Positions 58,201 to 64,000 of a stretch of 64,000 nucleotides of DNA are shown here, in pieces. The notes under the pieces were generated by a model. That model saw only the letters and a list, made by a program, of their open reading frames with translations. It ran no database searches and was not told the origin of the DNA. Position numbers and translations under genes: made by a program. Source of the DNA: Vitellaria paradoxa. Taxonomy: Eukaryota; Streptophyta; Magnoliopsida; Ericales; Sapotaceae. The DNA lies in NCBI GenBank assembly GCA_019916065.1, contig CM034239.1, positions 31,954,419 through 32,018,418 on the forward strand, in the 5' to 3' direction. Position 1 is the first letter of the stretch, and every line of letters starts with the position of its first letter.

Positions 58201-60967
58201 ACTCAATCAATAAAAGCAAAGTGAGCATAAATTCAAACATCTACTAAATTTCAATCAAAATGGTCATAGTGAAACCAAATGGAGTAACTAAAATGAGCCA
58301 ATGGCAATCAACACGACTATGAATGATAGAAAAGGTCCACCTGAAAACTTACCGTGCTTGGTGTTGAGCCTGCAGCATCTGCTGTATCATCTTTCTAGAT
58401 GCAAATAAATAAATAAATGTAAGTGCATACAAAACAAACCAGCAGCATGAAGATACCTCATTTCAAAAATATACATACCTCTGGTGGAGGAACTGAATAT
58501 TTACCCGACAGCAAACCATGTGCTAGTTTAGATCTAATATGCAAAAGGAAACATGTAAGCAATTTCCTGAATCAGGTGTAACCAAATGACATCATATTAT
58601 TTCAAAACACTGACGTACACACTTCATTATAAACCAATCAGATGCTTGGCAAAATAAAAATATAAAGTGACAGAAAAGGGGGGGAATAAAGATTTAAATT
58701 AGAAAATGATGAGCAGTGCTCTGCAAAAAGCATTAAAATTGGACTGTCGAACCAGCCACTTACAACTGCATATTCAGCTCTACAGTTGGATCGGCTGGAG
58801 CAGCTCCAAAAGCCAATTTCAAACTTTGATTCATGTAGTATCTGATGAGATATTAAAAGAGCCAATAGAATCCAAATAAGAATGTCAAGTCCAGGCAACT
58901 AACACTAGTATAACTTTGCACAAAGTTGATAATTAATTTATTTACATCAGAGAGAAATTATGTACTTACCGCGAAGAAAAGGAATGTGTAGAGAACACAA
59001 CTTGCATAGTTGCAGCCAGGTAGCAGCTAAAACAGAATAAATTGGGAAAACCAAAAAAAGTAATAGGTAATAAATATTAAATAAAAAAATCCAAGCAATG
59101 CTCATTAAAGATTAGGTTACCTGTTCCCCAAATTGATTAGTCCAGTGTAGCCAGGTCCAAAAAGTGGTTCCATTTCCTCTCCACTTTCTTGAATTCGGTT
59201 CCAATCAAAATTGGTGTTTTGGTCAAGTTCCCTTTCAGCAGTCGTCATTTCAGTCTGACATTTTTTGTTGATCAAACAAGAAAATAAAAATTTCAAGTAA
59301 ATGTGAAAATTCAGTTAAAATGCTTATCAAATTCAAGAAAACACTAACATGGAAATAAGTGTAAATATTTATTTGAAAGGAAAACAGTTGCAGGGTGAGT
59401 AATAAATAAGTAATTGGAAGGGGTAGAAAAACAATAGAAGACTTCCAGTCATGTGAACGAAATGAAGTATGCAACTGGAGTATTTGGTTTAAATCTGGGT
59501 AGTAATCAGTTATTCCAATATGGAATTCGGCCGGTCTAACGTAAAGCCAGTCCTGCTAGCACAATTGTACAGTTTGTACTTCAAGAAGTGTAATCAAGGA
59601 ACAATATATATATATATATGTATACTACAGTGACGATCTTTCCAGCATAATACAAGCCCCAACCACACTCCAGGAAAGCTTAGTTTTTCAACTTTATTCC
59701 ATCTATGATGGCCTCTGTGTCCAATCCAAGTCATTGATTCCACCAATTGGCATTTCCATTTAAATATCAAGAAATTGAATGGGAAGAGTTATTTATAACG
59801 GTACAAGGCAGTCAAATTTGCCTTCACTAGACTCAGCAAACTGAAACATCTCACCAGCTCTACTCTAGCATCATCTGAGCCCTCCTATGACACTTGAATT
59901 CAAGATGATGCTAATCATGAGTCTGCTATGGAACTCAATGAAGGCTAAAGTTACAGACTTATGTATGGCAAACGTGTCCACGTGGCACATACTACCAGCC
60001 TACCACTATTGACAATTCTAAATCTAAAGTGACTCTTGGTGATAGTGATATCATTTCATCCCCAATTGTGACTATTTTCGGCGAGTACACCAAGTGCCTC
60101 CACTATCAAGCAACTCATCAGGCATTTCATCCTAATGTTTCCCTTTCCCATAGAGGTAACCCTATTACTTATCTCTCCGCCTGTCCTTCCATACCCTAGA
60201 TTCTTAATTCCAGTGCTTTGGATCATATGTTAACGAACATCTAAACTATTTTCAAATATCCAGTACTATTCTACTAATCCTCCTATTGTTACAGCCAATG
60301 GTTCTAACAATCCAATGGGGGTATTCATATGGCTTCTCCTTTTCCCCCTGTCATTATCGTCCGTTCTATATGTATCGTCCTTTTCATTTAACCTCATTCC
60401 TATCAGTAAACTAATTAAACAACTAAATTGGTCTGTAACTTACTTTCCCATTTCTATTCAAAATATGAAGACAAATGAGATGATTAGTGAAGGGCATGAA
60501 ACAAAATGAATCCACTACTTTGATGCTCTATCCGTGCAATCTCCTATAACCTATTCAGCAGTTGTTTCCCCCATAGACATTTATTGCTGTGTTGGTCATC
60601 CTTCACTTGTTAGTTGAAAGTCTTGGTTCCTAGTTTATGTCAAGCAAAGTCTTTACATGATGAGTCATGTCACCTGACCATCCTAATTCTTTCCCTTCTA
60701 GACTGTTATGATAACCTCAAGGGTGTCAAGCCATTCCATTCATTCTCTCTTTGTTGACAGTTACAATAAAATGCTACCCCCCCCCCCCAAAAAAAAAAAC
60801 ATTTATCATGCATGTCACAATTGCAATGTCAGAAAGTATTTTAGGCAACAAATATACAAATGTATAACTAACCTTTTGAAGTGATGAAAAATCAATACCA
60901 AAAAATGCCAGATGTTGTCCTAAAAGCGGATCCAGAACACTTTCATCCTCCGGGTAAGAAAAAACAT
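37263..60967 (-). CDS. UBP14: Ubiquitin carboxyl-terminal hydrolase 14 (isopeptidase T/USP5 type), C-terminal 566 residues
   Basis: Cysteine protease that disassembles free polyubiquitin chains; Arabidopsis UBP14 is essential in embryos. Exons in gene order: 60967-60873, 59254-59121, 59026-58970, 58841-58764, 58533-58479, 58394-58353, 57908-57828, 55900-55702, 55625-55568, 55496-55371, 55059-54971, 54856-54767, 39481-39311, 39205-39087, 38972-38846, 37444-37263. All junctions are GT-AG and every phase fits (1703 coding bases). Seen: [20 protein letters not shown]; the Cys box split by an intron, [11 protein letters not shown] then CYLAATMQ (C is catalytic); [17 protein letters not shown]; two UBA domains ([20 protein letters not shown] and [19 protein letters not shown]); the His box [10 protein letters not shown] with WVIFND; stop at 37263-37265. 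The N-terminal zf-UBP part, about 230 residues, is not in the window and should lie past 64000. No disabling change is visible, so it is probably functional despite its large introns. Confidence 0.95.
37583..37601. mobile_element. C12-A7 block flanked by a 19-20 bp direct repeat
   Basis: The insert is only twelve C and seven A. The flanks GATGCCAGAATAGAACTTA (37564-37582) and GATGCCAGAATAGAAACTTA (37602-37621) are identical except for one extra A. It lies in the last UBP14 intron. It looks like a target-site duplication around an A-tailed insert, but slippage or an assembly effect is possible. Confidence 0.5.
38120..38152. repeat. GA microsatellite
   Basis: GAGAGACAGACAGAGAGAGA and further GA units in the last UBP14 intron (37445-38845). 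Nothing else recognisable lies in that intron except the C12-A7 block. Confidence 0.85.
39690..43256 (-). pseudogene. copia A: end of gag and pol remains
   Basis: The gag zinc knuckle [14 protein letters not shown] (CX2CX4HX4C) lies at about 43110-43155. Integrase is at 41956-41663 ([40 protein letters not shown]). The RT start is at 41050-40885 ([19 protein letters not shown]), the RT end at 40434-40174 ([33 protein letters not shown]), and RNase H at 39925-39677 ([29 protein letters not shown]). Many stops and shifts; dead. Confidence 0.8.
42116..42138. repeat. Poly(T) tract
   Basis: About 23 T in a row within the copia A remains. Confidence 0.9.
43750..44005. mobile_element. hAT-type MITE, 256 bp
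   Basis: A perfect 12-bp terminal inverted repeat TAGTGATGTAAA/TTTACATCACTA. Flanks GTTGTGAG (43742-43749) and CTTGTGAG (44006-44013) agree at 7 of 8. CCCGCC and GGGTCAGG-type subterminal words are typical of the group. Confidence 0.9.
45244..45272. repeat. TA microsatellite
   Basis: An uninterrupted AT run of about 24 bp in the solo LTR. Similar short TA runs occur at 46346-46362, 56606-56622 and 59605-59620. Confidence 0.85.
45883..46642. mobile_element. hAT-like non-autonomous element, 760 bp
   Basis: The left end is TAGGGATGGACCCA and the right end, reverse-complemented, CACGGGCGGACCTA. The left flank is CTAATAGG (45875-45882). The right flank starts CTAA at 46643 and is then broken by copia B; the intact partner CTAATAAG is found past copia B at 51911-51918 and matches the left flank at 7 of 8 bases. 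Confidence 0.75.
46647..46909 (-). repeat. 3' LTR of copia B
   Basis: On the sense strand it starts TGAAGATAAACC and ends AATTCTGCTACA. Its first three bases are also the stop codon of the polyprotein. Confidence 0.95.
46907..51493 (-). pseudogene. copia B gag-pol polyprotein with two nonsense codons
   Basis: One frame of 1529 codons from ATG at 51493 to TGA at 46909-46907. The gag capsid region ([13 protein letters not shown]; 51493-50690) is followed by a premature TGA at 50689-50687. Next come a CCHC knuckle [14 protein letters not shown], protease [13 protein letters not shown] (about 50320-50360), gag-pre-integrase ([17 protein letters not shown]), integrase ([24 protein letters not shown]), RT ([19 protein letters not shown] at about 47865) and RNase H. 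A premature TAG at 47248-47246 stands just after RSSAEA, where the family has an acidic residue. The last 92 codons ([26 protein letters not shown]) are open. Key motifs of all domains are otherwise present. Confidence 0.92.
51647..51909 (-). repeat. 5' LTR of copia B
   Basis: Same length as the 3' LTR (263 bp), 7 mismatches. It ends CTACA on the sense strand directly before the primer-binding site (window 51635-51646). Confidence 0.95.
52709..53432 (-). pseudogene. copia A: N-terminal gag remains
   Basis: 53432-53109 encodes [36 protein letters not shown] and [18 protein letters not shown], the UBN2-type gag start of plant copia elements. It is cut from the rest of the element at 52703 by the solo LTR; the gag continuation resumes at 43256. 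Confidence 0.8.
54116..54766 (-). other. Remaining original intron sequence by exon 12
   Basis: Lies between the copia A LTR and the donor site. No element or gene is recognised. Confidence 0.4.
56432..57511. mobile_element. hAT-like element in a UBP14 intron
   Basis: A perfect 8-bp duplication AGAACCAC (56424-56431 and 57512-57519). The ends CTAGTGCTGG and, reverse-complemented, AGGGGTGGATTTGAG are only partly alike. Subterminal GAGCTCGAGC/GAGCCAAGCTC repeats are typical. It contains a nested MITE at 56687-57318. It sits in the intron 55901-57827. Confidence 0.8.
56687..57318. mobile_element. Tourist-like MITE with three tandem hairpin units
   Basis: Bounded by TTA (56684-56686 and 57319-57321). 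The ends GGCAATGTTTGG and, reverse-complemented, TGTCGTGTTTGG form a short inverted repeat. From about 56905 to 57205 a unit of about 105 bp repeats three times, each with GGGAACGG...CCGTTCCC-type complementary arms followed by TCTCTCTCCAACTTTTT and CGCAAAAGT. Confidence 0.65.
60000..60776 (+). pseudogene. Ty1/copia fragment (gag end to pre-integrase)
   Basis: The forward translation holds [10 protein letters not shown] (protease-site remnant of the DSGASDHM type) and [41 protein letters not shown] (60340-60505), the gag-pre-integrase layout of copia. It is heavily shifted. It lies in the intron 59255-60872, antisense to UBP14, and ends at a C12-A11 block. Confidence 0.7.
60777..60799. repeat. 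C12-A11 homopolymer junction
   Basis: Twelve C followed by eleven A, at the right edge of the copia fragment and about 75 bp from the UBP14 donor site at 60872. Confidence 0.9.
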
Positions 60968-61189
60968 CTGAACTGCCACAAATTTTCTCACACAATTATT
61001 TGAGTTAACACAAATACTATAACTAAATAATAAAATAAAAAAATCTCAGAACCAATTTGCATGGTAAAGAGAGAAAGCCTCATGGGGGCATAGATTGCTT
61101 AGCTAATTCAGCACCACCCCAAACCAAGCTTATTCGATTAGCAATGTATAACACCACAAATTTAATAAATCTCACTCAATTTGAATTAG

Positions 61190-62515
61190 AAATGGATGAA
61201 TCTTCACGTGAAAAGATGAATGGTACAACATACTAATTTATTTTCTATGGATAAGCTTGGGATAGTATGAGATTACAAACTTTGGTAGATACTTTGGCTA
61301 GGAGAAGAGTAAACAAAACTTACCCACAAGAGATTAAATGTATACAAGAAAAAACTAGAGAAATTGAAAATATTGGCTTCAAACTTTGGTATTCAAGGAG
61401 ATAACAATAGAAATGGGGGTAGGAATCATTATCGATAGGGATCTCAAAGATGAGGTTGCAAGTGTCAAAATGATAGGAGATAAAATAATGTCTATAAAAC
61501 TTGTACTATGGGAAAAGTCGATTAATGGTATTATTGTTTATGCCTAGGTAGGACTAGATGAAGCAATAAAACATTTTTAGGAAGATCTAGATGAACTTGT
61601 TCAAGAGAGACCGAACAAAGAAAAAAAAAATCTTCATGGAAGGAAATTTAAATGTGCATGTAAAGAGAAACACCAAAGGCTTAGAGAAGATGCATGGGGT
61701 TATGGAATTGGATATACAAATGAAGGAGATGAATCAACTTTAGAGTTTGCTACGTTGTATGACTTATTAATAGAAAATACTTGTTTTAAAAAGATAAAAC
61801 CATTAAAAGTAGATATAATAGTAGTCAAATAGATTTTTTTTTCATTGTTTGAGGGTCAACCATGCTTCATGCAAAGATTGTAAAGTTTTATCGGGCTGAG
61901 AGTCTAACTACACGGCAGATATTAGTAGTAGTAGATGAGTGTATTAAGAAGTGCAAGAGAAGGAAAAGAGGAAATACAATTTCAAGCTCTAAGTGGTGGA
62001 ATCTAGAAGTAGAAAAAACAAAAGGCTTTTACGGATAAAGTGCTTAAAGGAAGAAAATGGAATTTAAACGATGACGTAAATATCATGTGGAATGAAATAG
62101 CTAAATGAGTGGTTATATAGATATGATATCTAAAGAAAAAGATCATCTTCAAAAGGAGACTTGATGGTGGAACAAGGAGATACAAGTGATGATTAAGGCT
62201 ATGACATAGTTTTATAAGAATTCGACAAAATGTAAGATTGGAGGGGCATATAAAACGTACAAATTCACTTTAAAAAAAAAAAAAAAAAGCCAAAAGGGCA
62301 ACAGGAGAAGTTAGATATAAGACCTTTGATGAACTATATAACAATTTAGGGACAAAAGATCGAGAAAAAGATATTTATAACTTGGCTCGAATTAAAAAAA
62401 AAAATAAGAAAAATAAGGACTTGTATCAGGTTAAATGTATAAGAAATGAGAATCAAATAGTTTTGCTAAAAGAAGAGGACATTAAAGAAAGGTAGAGAAA
62501 GGTAGAGAAGTTATT
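61190..62515 (+). pseudogene. RTE-clade LINE, endonuclease and linker part
   Basis: The forward translation gives WDSMRLQTLVDTLARRRVNK, GFKLWYSR, NGVGIIIDRDLKDEVASVK, MIGDKIMSIKLVLWEKSING, STLEFATLYDLLIENTCFKK and CKDCKVLSG. It continues with WWNLEVEKTKAF-like, WWNKEIQVMIKA, KDIYNLARIKK and KDLYQVKCIRN. This matches the plant RTE order of AP-endonuclease followed by the region before RT. It has several stops. It is cut just before the RT domain by the L1 that starts at 62522. It lies in the UBP14 intron upstream of the 60967 exon. Confidence 0.8.
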
Positions 62516-62521
62516 TTGATA

Positions 62522-64000
62522 ATTTTTTTTTAATTTCCAATCAGTAAGTAAAATTATATTCAACAAAGGCACCAAGAAGATTTCTCCTGTGTACAAAAAG
62601 GTCCTGTCTCCATGCCATCCAAAAAGGACAAGAGTATTTTATATCCTTTGTGATCCATCTATAGATTTTATTTATTAACACCCTTTAACACTACACAGTG
62701 GAAGTTCTATTCCCTGAAAAAGCCTCATGTTCCTTTCTTTCCAAATCAACAAGTGCAATGAAGGAGCTATCTTCCAAGCCTTTCTCCTGCAGTTAACAAT
62801 CCTGGTGCCCCACTAGGCTTTCAAAAGTTGACCGACTCCTTTTGGGGATACCCATGGATGCAAAATACTGAAGAATCAGGTTCCACAATTACTTGGCCTA
62901 AATGCAGTGGATAAGAATGTGATCAATAGATTCCTCTTCTAACTTGCACTGGCAGCACCATTTTATAATCACTAGACCACCACTTTTGACAAGACCGTTT
63001 ATTGTGAGAATCTTGTCGTGGGCCACAAGATTCACGAAAAAAGCTATTGCCAAAGGAGCTCCACTTCTCCATATAGCCCTCCATAGAAAACCGTCATTCC
63101 TACTACCCTGCAAAGCACGATAATAAGTTTACAGGATAAGCCCGTAAGACTCCATCCTCCCCCTCCCAAAGTGGGTATCATACAGCATAGTCAGCCAACT
63201 GTAACTGTCCACTTCTCAATCCAAAAGATTCCTTCTTGTCTCACAGTTCCATACCCTCTGGCCCCTAATGAACAAGAGTTGATCAGCCAAGGAAGCCTCC
63301 TTATGGCTCATGAGCTCAAATACACCAGGCAAGAGATCCTAGAGTCCTACACCATCCAAGGGTGGCACCAGAATTTCAACATTTCCCCATTACCAACTTT
63401 AAAGTGGATGTACTTTCAGAAAGTATCCCACCTGCTACAAATGCCTTTTCCACAAGCCACAACCATGTGAGCCTTCACCAATAACAATAGTCCAGTCACC
63501 CCATTTCTACCCATAATTAAGAGCTATTACTTCTCTCCAAAAGATACCTCTCTCTCCTTTACAAAATGCAACAACCACTTTCCCGATAAGGCTTTGTTCA
63601 CGATTGTTAACCTCTGAATTCAGACACAGCACTCTCTGTAGTTAGGCAAACAATTTATATCCCACGAGATGGCAATTAGGCCTATCCAAACCACTTCGCC
63701 AGAGAAAGTAAAGCTCGAGCTTTTCCAATCTCCTAGCCGCTGAAACTGGCATAACAAAAAGAGATGTAATAAGCTGGTAGGCTAGCTAGGACACTTTTGA
63801 TGGGGGTGACTCAAGCCCCCTTGGAAAAGTATTGTTTCTGCCAACCTGCCAATCTCTTGTGAACTCTATCAAAGATGTCATCCACACCCCTTTTTGCCTT
63901 GTATGATGCACCAAAAGTAAGATCCAAATAGGTTGATGGGAGAGTCTGCTCGCTGCAACCCATAATTGTCGTTCTCTCTCCTATATTAATGACTTCAACA
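62522..64000 (-). pseudogene. L1-type LINE, 3' end with poly(A), continues past the window
   Basis: On the reverse strand from the right edge: LPSTYLDLTFGASYKAKRGV, VHKRLAGWQKQYFSKGGLES, LFVMPVSAARRLEKLELYF (RT C-terminal side). The zf-RVT end follows at 63113-62898 (FLWRAIWRSGAPLAIAFFVN, ILTINGLVKSGG, CCQCKLEEESIDHILIHC), then a 3' UTR and a T run at about 62522-62531, which is the poly(A) tail on this strand. Stops are present. The tail abuts RTE coding sequence. Confidence 0.8.

Noticed and set aside
61000..64000. Search for the UBP14 zf-UBP exons
   Set aside because: Only LINE sequence was found; no zf-UBP Cys/His pattern is visible, so these exons must lie beyond the window.

Overview
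This window is plant nuclear DNA, most likely from a eudicot. It is AT-rich, has intron-bearing genes with canonical GT-AG junctions, and is dominated by plant transposable-element families: Ty1/copia, Ty3/gypsy, MULE with plant mobile domain, hAT, Tourist-like MITEs, L1 and RTE LINEs. Only two host loci are supported. The first is an apparently intronless DUF4220/DUF594 membrane-protein gene (28413-30550, +) with a single frameshift. The second is the C-terminal two thirds of a UBP14/isopeptidase-T-type ubiquitin-specific protease (37263-60967, -), read here as 16 exons whose phases all fit. Its 5' exons, including the zf-UBP domain, must lie beyond position 64000.

Layout: 67-6889 (-) is a decayed MULE with a plant-mobile-domain (PMD) pseudogene and a MuDR-type transposase pseudogene, the latter split by a 2.4 kb hAT-like insertion. 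7755-8780 is an AT-rich tandem repeat ending against an L1 fragment. 11001-15948 (-) is an old complete copia element with a 5-bp target-site duplication (TSD). 19816-27396 (+) is an old gypsy element that carries four later insertions and has lost the start of its 3' LTR. 28.4-30.6 kb is the DUF4220 gene. 30.6-37.0 kb is intergenic DNA with LTR, L1 and hAT debris.

The UBP14 gene then fills the rest. Its twelfth intron in this window is 15.3 kb (39482-54766) and is almost entirely a nest of elements: an old copia (39506-54115) holds a gypsy-type solo LTR (43262-52703), which holds two hAT elements and a young, nearly intact copia (46647-51909). Other UBP14 introns hold a hAT element with a Tourist-like MITE inside it, a copia scrap, and an RTE LINE that an L1 has landed in.

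Insertion order can be read from TSDs. The young copia split the TSD of the neighbouring hAT element, so it came after it. I found no wholly new multi-gene system. The most unusual signals are the TE-filled intron whose 3' end lies within 24 bp of an exon, a cluster of palindromic GTTCGAAC motifs, C(n)A(n) homopolymer blocks (one flanked by a 19-20 bp direct repeat), and a PMD gene next to a MuDR transposase.
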